Source: Candidatus Latescibacterota bacterium
Lineage (GTDB): Bacteria; JAAXHH01; JACQVL01
DNA: 17,741 nucleotides
Direction of reading: 5' to 3'
Assembly (NCBI GenBank): GCA_016209865.1
Contig: JACQVL010000202.1
Location: 1 to 17,741, forward strand
In this document: positions 6,589 to 14,549 of the stretch, one piece after another
How the letters are laid out: each line of letters opens with the position of its first letter
Position numbering within the stretch: the first letter of the stretch is position 1
Notes under the pieces: model-generated
The model's input: only the letters and a program-made list of their open reading frames with translations
What the model was told of the DNA's origin: nothing
The model's database searches: none
Program-made: the position numbers and the translations under genes

Positions 6589-7920
6589 CTAAAACGGCAG
6601 CATCTGCCGCCCGATCCGGCCCGACTTGCTCAACCGCCCGATCCGCTTGACCATTTTCTGCATCATCTCGAATTGCTTCAGCAGGTTGTTGACGTCCTGC
6701 ACGGTCGTGCCGCTCCCCCGCGCAATCCGCCGGCGCCGGCTGCCGTTGATGAGCACCGGCCGGCGGCGCTCCGCCGGGGTCATCGAGTTGATGATCGCCT
6801 CCATCTGGACGAGCGCGTGCTCGTCCATCTCCACCCCCTTGAGGGCGCTCTTGTTCATCCCCGGGATCATCTCCAGGATCTGGTCGAGCGACCCCATCTT
6901 GCTGACCTGCCGGAGCTGCGTCCGAAAATCCTCTAAGTCGAACGTCTCCTTCCGCAGCTTCTCTTCCAGCTTGCGGGCTTCCTCGATATCGATGACCGCC
7001 TGAGCACGCTCGACGAGGGAGAGCATGTCCCCCATGCCTAAGATGCGTGAGGCCATCCGTTCGGGATGGAACGGCTCTAACGCGTCGAGCTTCTCCCCCA
7101 CCCCGATGAACTTGATCGGCTTGTGCGTCACCGACCGGATCGACAGGGCCGCACCGCCACGCGCATCCCCGTCGAGCTTCGTCAGGATGCTCCCATCGAT
7201 CCCGATGCGCTGGTTGAACGTGTCGGCGACGTTGACCGCGTCCTGTCCGGTCATCCCATCGACGACTAGCAGGGTTTCGTGCGGCTCGACCGCCTCCTTG
7301 ATGCGGGTCAGTTCGTCCATCATCTCGTCGTCGATGTGCAGCCGTCCGGCGGTGTCGAGGATGACGACATCCTGACCCGCGTTCCGGGCCCGTTCGACGG
7401 CGACCGTGCAGATCGTCACCGGGTCGCGGCTCCCGTCGATCGTGAACACCGGGACGCTGATCGTCTGACCGAGGATCTGGAGTTGCTGGATGGCCGCCGG
7501 GCGATAGACGTCCGCCGCGACCAGGAGCGGGTGGTGCCCGCGACCCCGGAGGAGTCGGGCGAGCTTGCCCGACGCCGTCGTCTTCCCCGACCCCTGGAGA
7601 CCGACGAGCATGAGGATCGTCGGCGGAGCTGGAGCCAGCGAGAGCTCGACCGCCTGCTCTCCCATCAGGACGATCAACTCCTGATGGACGATCCCGACCA
7701 TCTGCTGGCCGGGTGTCAGGCTCTTGAGCACCCCCTGGCCGAGCGCCTTCTGTTTGACGTTCTCGATGAACTCGCGGGCGACCCGGAAGTTCACGTCCGC
7801 CTCTAACAGCGCGCGGCGGACCTGCCGGAGACTCTCATCGATATTCTGTTCCGTCAGCCGTCCCTGGCCTCTCAGGTTCTTCAGGACGGCTTCCAGACGG
7901 GTTGTCAGCTCCTCGAACAT
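6589..7920 (-). CDS. ffh: Signal recognition particle protein Ffh
   Basis: A 443-residue SRP GTPase that binds 4.5S RNA and signal sequences and docks with FtsY to deliver membrane and secreted proteins. Order of domains: N helical bundle (1-95), G domain with GLQGSGKTT (107-115), DVYRPAAIQQL (137-147), DTAGR (189-193) and TKLDGDARGGAAL (247-259), then the Met-rich M domain (about 300-443) with MEMIPGMNK-like and RRRRIARGSGT RNA-binding motifs. Length is typical. ATG at 7920 has GAGGAAAGGA just upstream, lying within rsmB codons: the 5' end overlaps rsmB by 86 nt in another frame. Confidence 0.96.
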   Translation of the reverse strand: MFEELTTRLEAVLKNLRGQGRLTEQNIDESLRQVRRALLEADVNFRVAREFIENVKQKALGQGVLKSLTPGQQMVGIVHQELIVLMGEQAVELSLAPAPPTILMLVGLQGSGKTTASGKLARLLRGRGHHPLLVAADVYRPAAIQQLQILGQTISVPVFTIDGSRDPVTICTVAVERARNAGQDVVILDTAGRLHIDDEMMDELTRIKEAVEPHETLLVVDGMTGQDAVNVADTFNQRIGIDGSILTKLDGDARGGAALSIRSVTHKPIKFIGVGEKLDALEPFHPERMASRILGMGDMLSLVERAQAVIDIEEARKLEEKLRKETFDLEDFRTQLRQVSKMGSLDQILEMIPGMNKSALKGVEMDEHALVQMEAIINSMTPAERRRPVLINGSRRRRIARGSGTTVQDVNNLLKQFEMMQKMVKRIGRLSKSGRIGRQMLPF

Positions 7921-9253
7921 GGCGTCCTTTCCTCAGCCGTGCTGCAAAACTCCCGTCGATCCCGTGCACGGACGGCAGCGTCCGGATGATGCCGTGTGCA
8001 TCGACCAGCCCGGCGGGCAACGACAGCGAGGCCGGCGGCCGCTCGACCTGGAAGTCCGGGTGCGCCGCGCAGAACGCGGCCACGACGTCTTCGTTCTCCT
8101 CCGGCTCGATCGTGCACGTGCTGTAGACGACGACCCCGCCCGGCTTCACCAGACGGCCCGCCTGATCGAGCAGGGCGAGCTGCGTCGTCCGGAGCGCCGT
8201 GATGTCGTCCGGGGTGCGCCGCCACCGGAGTTCCGCCCGCCGGGCGATCGTCCCCAGCCCGGAACATGGGGCATCGACTAAGACCCGGTCAGCGCGCGCG
8301 TTCAACGCCACGCATCGCCCGTCCGCGGCGACGGGACGGACGATCGTCACCCCCAATCGCCCACAGTGCTCGATCACCCGGCGCAGCCGGCCGGGCTTCA
8401 CGTCTACACCCACGATCAGCCCCTGGTTCCGCATCCGGTCGGCGATGTACGTCGTCTTCCCGCCGGGGGCGCAGCACAGGTCGATGATCGTCTCTCCGGC
8501 CTGGGGGTCGAGCAGTCGAACCGCCAGACCCGCGCTCTCATCCTGGACCTGGAACCATCCCCGACGGTACGCCTCGACGGCGGTCAGGTCGCCCGTCTCC
8601 CGCACGACCAGGAACTCGTCTAAGTACCGTCCGTCCTCGACGTGCAGTCCGTCCTCGCGCAGGCTGGATCGGAGCGTCTCCGGGTCGGTCCGCAGCCGGT
8701 TGGCGCGGACGACCACCGGGGGCGGCATGTTCCCCGCCTGGCAGAGCGCGATCGTCCCCTCGACCCCGTACCGGGCGAGCCACCGCTCGGCGATCCAGCG
8801 GGGGTACGAGTAGACGACCATCAGGTGCAGGATGGGGTCTTCGTCCGCCGCCGGATACCGGAGGTCGGACTGCTGGCGAATGACCTCCCGCAGCACCGCG
8901 TTCGTCAATCGCGCCGTGCCCGGATGCCCGTACCGTTTCGCCATCTCGACCGCCTCATGCGTCGCCGCCGCGGCCGGGATGTGGTCGAGCATGAGCACCT
9001 GATACGCGCCTAAGCGCAGGATATTCCTGATCCACGGTGTCAGCGTCGCTAAGTCACGCCGAACGGCTCGCTGGAGCACCCAATCGATCCGCCCGCGCCA
9101 GCGCAGGACGCCGTTGACCAGCTCAGTGGCCAGCGCCCGGTCGCGTGTGTCCAGACCGGAACGACGGAGCGCCGCGTCGAGCGCGTCCCGGACGTACACC
9201 CCGGCCGTGTCGAACTGGTACAAGACGCGCAGCGCCACGTCACGGGCCGACAA
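7835..9253 (-). CDS. rsmB: 16S rRNA (cytosine-967-C5)-methyltransferase RsmB
   Basis: A 472-residue enzyme that puts 5-methylcytosine at C967 of 16S rRNA. Residues 1-130 are the NusB-like RNA-binding domain; the rest is the Rossmann methyltransferase with DLCCAPGGKTTY (258-269, SAM site), GVDVKPGRL (282-290), DAPCSGLGT (C330) and STCTIEPEEN (C380), the two conserved cysteines. The normal family ending (GSFAARLRK, about residue 442) is followed by some 28 residues that run into ffh in another frame, an unusual extension. The TTG start at 9253 lies one nucleotide after the YugP-like stop, with GGGGGGA about 8 nt upstream. Confidence 0.93.
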   Translation of the reverse strand: MSARDVALRVLYQFDTAGVYVRDALDAALRRSGLDTRDRALATELVNGVLRWRGRIDWVLQRAVRRDLATLTPWIRNILRLGAYQVLMLDHIPAAAATHEAVEMAKRYGHPGTARLTNAVLREVIRQQSDLRYPAADEDPILHLMVVYSYPRWIAERWLARYGVEGTIALCQAGNMPPPVVVRANRLRTDPETLRSSLREDGLHVEDGRYLDEFLVVRETGDLTAVEAYRRGWFQVQDESAGLAVRLLDPQAGETIIDLCCAPGGKTTYIADRMRNQGLIVGVDVKPGRLRRVIEHCGRLGVTIVRPVAADGRCVALNARADRVLVDAPCSGLGTIARRAELRWRRTPDDITALRTTQLALLDQAGRLVKPGGVVVYSTCTIEPEENEDVVAAFCAAHPDFQVERPPASLSLPAGLVDAHGIIRTLPSVHGIDGSFAARLRKGRHVRGADNPSGSRPEEPERPGTADGTEYR

Positions 9254-9254
9254 C

Positions 9255-9935
9255 TCACTCGTCCCCCCGGCTCACGATCGGACTGAGCACGTGCACGAGC
9301 GCGACGACCGCGGCGGCGACGTACGTCCACGCCGCCGCGCGGAGCACGGTCTTCGCCCCGTCAACTTCCCGGTCGGTGAGATACCCGCCGGCGCCGAGCA
9401 GGACGAGCGCCCGGCGGCTCGCGTTCAACTCGACCGGCAGGGTGATGAGCGAGCACAGCACCGCGCCGGTAAACAGCGCCGCCCCGACCTCGACCATCTC
9501 CGGCCAGCGGGCCAGAAGCCCGATGAACAGGAGTGCGAAGGCGATCAACACCCCTAATTCCGCCATCAGGATGAACGCGGCCCGGAACGTCAACGGACGA
9601 TACCCGTCAGTATGCTGGAGAGCGTGGCCCGTCTCATGGGCCGCGATCCCCAGAGCCGCGATCGAGGTCGACCGATAGTTATCGGTCGACAGCCGGACGA
9701 TCCGAGCCCGCAAGTCATACCGGTCCGACAGCACTCCTCGCACCTCCTGAACGGCGACATCATGCAGTCCATGCTGGTCGAGCAACTGCCGGGCGACCTG
9801 CGCCCCGGTCAGTCCGATCCGAGCCCGGATCGTCTGGAACCGCCGGTACGTCCGCACCGTCGTGAGGTACGCGTAGACGATCAGCCCGACAGCAGGGACG
9901 AGCAGGAACGCGATGCGCCCGCCATCATTCATCAT
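9255..9935 (-). CDS. YugP-type membrane zinc peptidase (Zn_peptidase_2 family)
   Basis: A 226-residue integral membrane protein. It carries HETGH (100-104), the zinc-binding HEXXH motif, and TLPVELNASRRA (165-176), whose glutamate E169 is the likely third ligand, both typical of the YugP/Zn_peptidase_2 family. Membrane segments are seen at about 8-24, 119-141, 149-168 and 202-218. The proteolytic substrate is unknown; membrane protein quality control is a guess. The ATG overlaps the fmt stop as ATGA. A zinc peptidase of this type between fmt and rsmB is also found in clostridial genomes, so the position is a known arrangement and not a chance insertion. Confidence 0.88.
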   Translation of the reverse strand: MMNDGGRIAFLLVPAVGLIVYAYLTTVRTYRRFQTIRARIGLTGAQVARQLLDQHGLHDVAVQEVRGVLSDRYDLRARIVRLSTDNYRSTSIAALGIAAHETGHALQHTDGYRPLTFRAAFILMAELGVLIAFALLFIGLLARWPEMVEVGAALFTGAVLCSLITLPVELNASRRALVLLGAGGYLTDREVDGAKTVLRAAAWTYVAAAVVALVHVLSPIVSRGDE

Positions 9936-10873
9936 TCATCGTTGCCTAAAATATCGCCCGGCCGGAGGCGGTATCCATGGACGAACTCGTCCGCCCGCAT
10001 CCGTCTGCGCCCCTCCGGCTGGAGTTCGACCAGACCGAGGCATCCGGCGCCCGTCTGGATGACCAGAACTCCCTCGGCGTCGAGGGCGACGACTTCACCC
10101 GCCCGTCCCCCGCCATCCGGTCTCTCCGGTCGCCTCCGGCTTCGCAACAGCCGGAGCGTCCGGTCCTGCCAGGTGGTGAACGCGACCGGGTACGGGTTCA
10201 TCCCCCGAATCCGGTTATGGATCACGCCCGCTGGCTGCGTCCAATCGATCCGCCCGTCCGCCTTCGTCAGCCTGGGCGCTCTGGACGGGCTGCCCGTCTG
10301 GGAAACCGGCCGGGCCTGTCCGGCGGCGATCCGATCGACCGTCTCCCGAACGAGCGTCGCGCCCATCGTCGCAAGCCGGTCGTGCAGCTCTCCCGCCGTC
10401 TCGTCCGGCCCGATCGGCGTCGAACGCTGGAGCAGGATCTGGCCGGTATCGACCCGCTGCTCGATGAAGAACGTCGTCACCCCGGTTTCCGTCTCCCCGT
10501 TGATGATCGCCCACGGGATGGGCGCCGCGCCCCGGTACTTCGGCAGCAGGGAAGCGTGCAGGTTGATCGTCCCACGGGGCGGGATCGACAACACCGGCGC
10601 GGGGAGGATACTGAACGCCACCACGACAAACACCTCAGCCTGACACTCCCGTAACGTTCGCAGAAACTCCGGGGCATCGAGTTGATCCGGCTGGATGACC
10701 GGCAGGCCGTACTCTCCCGCGACCGTCTTCACGGGCGGCGGCGCGGGTCTCAGTCCGCGTCCTTTCGGTCGATCCGGCTGAGTGACGACCCCGATCACCT
10801 CGTGCGGGCTGTCGATCAGCTCCCGAAGACTCGGCACCGCGAACGCTGGGGTTCCCATGAAGAGGAGGCGCAT
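9932..10873 (-). CDS. fmt: Methionyl-tRNA formyltransferase
   Basis: A 313-residue enzyme that formylates initiator Met-tRNA using 10-formyltetrahydrofolate. The N-terminal formyltransferase fold shows MRLLFMGTPAFAVPSL, TQPDRPKGRG (31-40), INLHASLLPKYRGAAPI (103-119, catalytic N104 and H106) and VDTGQIL (D142). The C-terminal OB-type domain shows TKADGRIDW and IRGMNPYPVAFT. Length is typical. ATG at 10873 (MRLL) matches the family start; a second ATG is at 10879. No Shine-Dalgarno is visible because a family C repeat ends at 10880, just 6 nt upstream. It pairs with def across that repeat. Confidence 0.95.
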   Translation of the reverse strand: MRLLFMGTPAFAVPSLRELIDSPHEVIGVVTQPDRPKGRGLRPAPPPVKTVAGEYGLPVIQPDQLDAPEFLRTLRECQAEVFVVVAFSILPAPVLSIPPRGTINLHASLLPKYRGAAPIPWAIINGETETGVTTFFIEQRVDTGQILLQRSTPIGPDETAGELHDRLATMGATLVRETVDRIAAGQARPVSQTGSPSRAPRLTKADGRIDWTQPAGVIHNRIRGMNPYPVAFTTWQDRTLRLLRSRRRPERPDGGGRAGEVVALDAEGVLVIQTGAGCLGLVELQPEGRRRMRADEFVHGYRLRPGDILGNDE

Positions 10874-10879
10874 ACACAT

Positions 10880-11053
10880 CAGTGACGAGTGACAAGTGAC
10901 AAGTGACGAGTAACGCCGGTTCTCTGGCAATGGTGTATAAGGTTGTCATTCCCGCGAGAGCGGGAATCCACCTCTTGATGCGCTCTGTTCATAGAGTTGA
11001 TCTAAGATCGTTATTGTTTTCACTCGTCACTCGTCACTTGTCACTCGTCACTG
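10880..11053. repeat. Family C element, long copy with 14-nt terminal inverted repeats
   Basis: The element runs from CAGTGACGAGTGAC (10880-10893) to GTCACTCGTCACTG (11040-11053), perfect inverse complements. Inside are further GACAAGTGAC units, then the core shared with 6505-6583 (10903-10948), then a family B hairpin and about 50 nt of unmatched DNA. It fills the def/fmt gap (10874-11047); nothing else is seen there. The def TGA lies in its right edge. Confidence 0.8.
10946..10970. repeat. Family B hairpin repeat, copy 3, nested in family C
   Basis: ATTCCCGC (10948-10955), loop GAGA, GCGGGAAT (10960-10967): the same perfect 8-bp stem as copy 1 with a different GNRA loop. It interrupts the sequence that is continuous in the simple family C copy at 6505-6583. 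Confidence 0.82.
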
Positions 11054-11575
11054 CTTTTCCATCCCCTGTTCCGTGCTCTTCGCCAGTTTCCGCAACCGGC
11101 CTTGCAGCAGCCGCCGGCGGATGGGACTCAACCGGTCGATGAACAACACCCCGTCCAGATGATCCTGCTCATGGAGCAGGGCACGCGCTAAGAGGCCGGC
11201 GCCTTCGAGTTCAAAACGCTGGCCGTTCAGGTCGAAGGCGGCCACGGTCGCCCGTTCTACGCGGACGACTTTCTCGGTAAAATCGGGAAAGCTCAAACAC
11301 CCCTCATCCCCGACCTGTTCACCTTCCTGCTTGATGATCGTCGGGTTGATGAACCCCATCGGCTGCTGCCCGTCCTGGACCGCGCTCAGGTCGATGACGA
11401 ACACCCGGACGAGTTCCCCGACCTGCTGAGCCGCCAGCCCGATCCCGTTCGCCTCGACCATCGTCTCGATCATGTCGTCCACGAGCGTCCGGATGGCCGG
11501 GGTGATCGTCCCGACGGGCTGAGCCCGCTTCCGGAGGACGGGGTCCCCGTACAGCCTGATGGGTCGCACTGCCAT
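11048..11575 (-). CDS. def: Peptide deformylase
   Basis: A 175-residue metalloenzyme that removes the formyl group from new N-termini. All three motifs are present: GIGLAAQQ (44-51), EGCLS (91-95, C93 metal ligand) and HEQDH (135-139, H135 and H139 ligands, E136 catalytic). Length is typical. ATG at 11575 follows the yajC stop by 10 nt; GGAGGAGTAGGA, made of the last yajC codons, supplies the ribosome site. The last residues GMEKQ are followed by a TGA at the edge of the family C repeat. Confidence 0.95.
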   Translation of the reverse strand: MAVRPIRLYGDPVLRKRAQPVGTITPAIRTLVDDMIETMVEANGIGLAAQQVGELVRVFVIDLSAVQDGQQPMGFINPTIIKQEGEQVGDEGCLSFPDFTEKVVRVERATVAAFDLNGQRFELEGAGLLARALLHEQDHLDGVLFIDRLSPIRRRLLQGRLRKLAKSTEQGMEKQ

Positions 11576-11585
11576 ACGACGGTTC

Positions 11586-11924
11586 CTACTCCTCCTCGGC
11601 CTGGTCCCCCTTCTTGACCAGCACCTTCGACACCGCGCTCTTTTGCACTTCAATCTTGACGTTGTCCGCGACACGCAGGACGACGATATCCGGCCTGATC
11701 CCCGCCACCGTCCCCAACATCCCCCCGCTCGTCACGACTCGGTCTCCGTTCTTCAACTGATCCATCATTTCCTGATGCTGGCGCTGGCGCTTCTGCTGCG
11801 GGCGGATGATCAGGAAATAGAGGACCAGAAACATCAAGAGAAACGGAAGCATATTCCCCAGGAGGGAGCCTAATCCATCCCCTGACCCGCCCGGAAGGGG
11901 TCCCATCGCAAACGCGTCCTGCAT
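11586..11924 (-). CDS. yajC: Preprotein translocase subunit YajC
   Basis: A 112-residue single-span membrane protein, accessory to SecDF-YajC. A glycine-rich N-terminus leads into a hydrophobic helix (about residues 23-40, FLLMFLVLYFLIIRPQQKR), followed by the conserved QLKNGDRVVTSGGMLGTV and an acidic/basic C-terminus. ATG at 11924 and the GTG immediately before it (11927) are both possible: AAGGAG is 11 and 8 nt upstream respectively, inside the tgt 3' end. It follows tgt by a few nucleotides, the common tgt-yajC order; secD and secF are not in the window. Confidence 0.93.
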   Translation of the reverse strand: MQDAFAMGPLPGGSGDGLGSLLGNMLPFLLMFLVLYFLIIRPQQKRQRQHQEMMDQLKNGDRVVTSGGMLGTVAGIRPDIVVLRVADNVKIEVQKSAVSKVLVKKGDQAEEE

Positions 11925-11930
11925 CACGTG

Positions 11931-13070
11931 TCACTCTCCTTCAGCAGTCTCTCCTCGGTACGTTGATAGAAAGGCGTTCCGCCATTCGACGAACAGGCCT
12001 TCGACGATCGCTCGTCGCATCGCTTGCAACAACCCGACAAAGAACTGGACGTTGTGGAGCGTCCCCATCCTCGGTCCCAGGATCTCCCCGGCCTGGAACA
12101 GATGCCGCAGGTACGCGCGGCTGAACGTCCGGCAGGCATAACAGCCGCAGTGCTCGTCGATCGGACGTTCATCCTCTTTGTACGCCGCGTTCTTGATGAC
12201 CATTCGGCCGCGGCGCGTGTAGACCGTCCCGTTCCGGCCTTCCCGCGTGGGGATCACGCAGTCGAACATCTCCAGCCCGCGGCCGACCGCGTCGACTAAG
12301 TCCTCCGGCGTCCCGGCCCCCATCAGGTAGCGGGGCTTGTCCTCCGGCAAAGCGCTCACGGTCAGGTCGATCAGTTCTCCCATCGTCGATTTCGGCTCGC
12401 CGATCGACAGCCCGCCGATCGCGTACCCGTCGAACCCCATCTCGACGAGGGCCTGTGCGTGCTCCGCTCGGAGGTCGGCGTACGTGCTCCCCTGGACGAT
12501 CCCGAACAACGCCTGCGGGGCCGTCCGCATCCCGTCCAGCTCATCGAACCGCGTGCGTGCGCGCGCCGCCCACCGGAGGGTCATCGCCCCGGATCGTTTC
12601 GCGTACTCGTACGGGCACGGGTAGGCGGTACATTCATCGAGCGGCATGACGATGTCCGACCCGAACGCGATCTGCACCTCCACGACCAGTTCCGGGGTGA
12701 ACAGGTGTTTCGACCCGTCGAGGTGTGACTGGAACGTGACCCCCTCTTCTCGAATCGTCTTCAGATCGGCCAGGCTGAAGACCTGATACCCGCCGCTGTC
12801 CGTCAGAATCGGCCGGGGCCAGCTCATGAACCGGTGCAGTCCGCCCATCCGGCGGATCAGGTCATGGCCGGGCCGGAGGTACAGGTGGTAGGTGTTGCCG
12901 AGAACGACCTCCGTCCCGCACTCCTCCAGCTCCGACGGGGTGAGCGTCTTGACCGTCCCCTGCGTGCCGACCGGCATGAACACCGGCGTCTGGATCGTCC
13001 CGTGCGGGGTGGTGATCTGGCCGGCGCGGGCGCGGGAGCCGGGGTCACGCGCGATGAGGGAGAATTCCAC
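11931..13070 (-). CDS. tgt: Queuine/preQ1 tRNA-ribosyltransferase Tgt
   Basis: A 379-residue enzyme that swaps guanine-34 for preQ1 in GUN anticodons, a step of queuosine formation. Visible are TPVFMPVGTQGTVK (28-41), DSGGYQVFSL (91-100, D91), GGLSIGEP (219-226), FDCVIPTR (269-276, nucleophile D270) and the zinc site C308-x-C310-xx-C313 with H339 in TLHN. Length is typical. The GTG start overlaps the radA TAG by one base (TAGTG). Other queuosine genes are not in this window. Confidence 0.95.
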   Translation of the reverse strand: MEFSLIARDPGSRARAGQITTPHGTIQTPVFMPVGTQGTVKTLTPSELEECGTEVVLGNTYHLYLRPGHDLIRRMGGLHRFMSWPRPILTDSGGYQVFSLADLKTIREEGVTFQSHLDGSKHLFTPELVVEVQIAFGSDIVMPLDECTAYPCPYEYAKRSGAMTLRWAARARTRFDELDGMRTAPQALFGIVQGSTYADLRAEHAQALVEMGFDGYAIGGLSIGEPKSTMGELIDLTVSALPEDKPRYLMGAGTPEDLVDAVGRGLEMFDCVIPTREGRNGTVYTRRGRMVIKNAAYKEDERPIDEHCGCYACRTFSRAYLRHLFQAGEILGPRMGTLHNVQFFVGLLQAMRRAIVEGLFVEWRNAFLSTYRGETAEGE

Positions 13071-14434
13071 TACACAATCCCCAACGCCTCCAGCGCCTGG
13101 TAGACTCCGTTGACGCCGATCACCTCGATCCCGTCGATCGGGGCCAGCCCCTTCGTGTTGCGTGCCGCCAGGACGCAGCGGGTGAAGCCGAGCTTCTGCG
13201 CCTCCCGGAGACGTTTCTCGACCTGACTGACGCCGCGGATTTCCCCGCCCAGTCCGACCTCCCCGATGACGACATCGTGCGGGGCGATCGGGACGTCCCG
13301 GAAACTCGATGAGATGGCGGCGGCCGTCCCCAGGTCGATGGCCGGCTCATCCAGCCGGACTCCGCCCGCGACGTTGACGAACACGTCCTGCGTGCCCAGA
13401 TGCATGCCCGTCCGCTTCTCTAAGACGGCGAGCAGCATGGCCACGCGGCGGCTGTCCATGCCGGTCGCCACCCGCTGCGGCAGCCCGTAGTTGGCCGGGG
13501 TGACCAGAGCCTGCAATTCGACGAGCAACGGCCGGGTGCCTTCGACGCTGCACACGACGACCGACCCGGAGACCTTCGCCGGACGCTCGGACAGGAACAG
13601 CTCGGACGGGTTGGTCACCTCGATCAGCCCGCGTTCCTGCATCTCGAAGATGCCGATCTCGTTCGTCGACCCGAACCGGTTCTTGACCGCCCGGAGGATG
13701 CGGTACGTCTGGTGGCGCTCTCCCTCGAAATACAGCACCGTATCGACGATATGTTCCAGGGCGCGAGGGCCGGCGATCGCCCCTTCTTTCGTCACGTGTC
13801 CGACGAGGAAGACCGGGACGTTCCGGCCTTTGGCGAGCTGGATCATCCGGGCGGCGCACTCCCGGACCTGGCTGATGCTCCCCGGCGCGCTCTCGACCGA
13901 CGGCAGATAGATCGTCTGGATCGAGTCGATCACGACCGCCCGCGGCTTCACCTGCTCGACCTGATCGAGAATGGCCTCCAGGTTCGTCTCGCACAACAGG
14001 TAGAGCGCCTCCGACAGCGCATCCAGCCGGTCGGCCCGGAGCCGCATCTGCCGGGGGGATTCCTCCCCGGACACGTACAGCATCGGCCCGTCCATCCCAC
14101 TCAGCCGTTGGATCACCTGGAGCATCAGGGTGGATTTCCCGATGCCGGGGTCGCCGCCGACGAGGACGACCGATCCTTGCACGACCCCGCCGCCTAAGAC
14201 GCGGTCGAACTCCCCGATCCCCGTCAGCAGCCGGTGGTCGTCCGAGATGTCCACGTCCGTGATGCGAGCGGCGCGGTCCGGCTTCCCGAAGAGCGTCTCC
14301 CGGCTGCTCCGGCCGGCCGGTTCGTGTTCCTCGGCGAACGTGTTCCATCCCCCGCAATCCGGGCATTTGCCCAGCCACTTGGGGGCGGTGCTGCCGCACG
14401 ACTGGCAGACGTAGCGGGTCTTGAGCTTGGGCAT
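13070..14434 (-). CDS. radA: DNA repair protein RadA
   Basis: A 454-residue RecA-like ATPase that helps process recombination intermediates by driving branch migration. Domain order: zinc finger (C10, C13, C24, C27), ATPase core with GGDPGIGKST (93-102) and VVIDSIQT (167-174), the RadA-specific KNRFG (251-255), and a Lon-protease-like C-terminal domain (about 285-454, without catalytic serine expected). ATG at 14434 (MPKLKTRYVC) gives the normal N-terminus; upstream codons fall in intergenic or repeat DNA. Only a weak GGGA precedes it. A family A repeat begins 13 nt upstream. Confidence 0.95.
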   Translation of the reverse strand: MPKLKTRYVCQSCGSTAPKWLGKCPDCGGWNTFAEEHEPAGRSSRETLFGKPDRAARITDVDISDDHRLLTGIGEFDRVLGGGVVQGSVVLVGGDPGIGKSTLMLQVIQRLSGMDGPMLYVSGEESPRQMRLRADRLDALSEALYLLCETNLEAILDQVEQVKPRAVVIDSIQTIYLPSVESAPGSISQVRECAARMIQLAKGRNVPVFLVGHVTKEGAIAGPRALEHIVDTVLYFEGERHQTYRILRAVKNRFGSTNEIGIFEMQERGLIEVTNPSELFLSERPAKVSGSVVVCSVEGTRPLLVELQALVTPANYGLPQRVATGMDSRRVAMLLAVLEKRTGMHLGTQDVFVNVAGGVRLDEPAIDLGTAAAISSSFRDVPIAPHDVVIGEVGLGGEIRGVSQVEKRLREAQKLGFTRCVLAARNTKGLAPIDGIEVIGVNGVYQALEALGIV

Positions 14435-14447
14435 AACACGATCCCAG

Positions 14448-14537
14448 TTCTGAATGGCACCACAAAGACACAAAGAACACGAAGGAATTGACCTAATGAA
14501 TCAATGATACCTTTGTGTCCTTTGTGCCTTTGTGGTG
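14448..14537. repeat. Family A CACAAAG inverted repeat, copy 2
   Basis: It runs from TTCTGAATGGCACCAC through CACAAAG units, an AT-rich centre, and the inverse CTTTGTG units to GTGGTG. It fills most of the 115-nt gap between radA and mlaF. It is nearly identical to copy 4 (17566-17654), including about 10 nt outside the inverted arms. Confidence 0.88.
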
Positions 14538-14549
14538 AACAGTATCGAG

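Noticed and set aside
9612-10643. A 343-codon open frame on the plus strand across yugP and fmt
   Set aside because: It is antisense to two well-supported genes, has no recognisable motif, and long antisense frames are expected in GC-rich DNA.
13347-14480. A 377-codon minus-strand frame inside radA
   Set aside because: It is an alternative frame of radA, Arg/Gly/Pro-rich and without domain signature.
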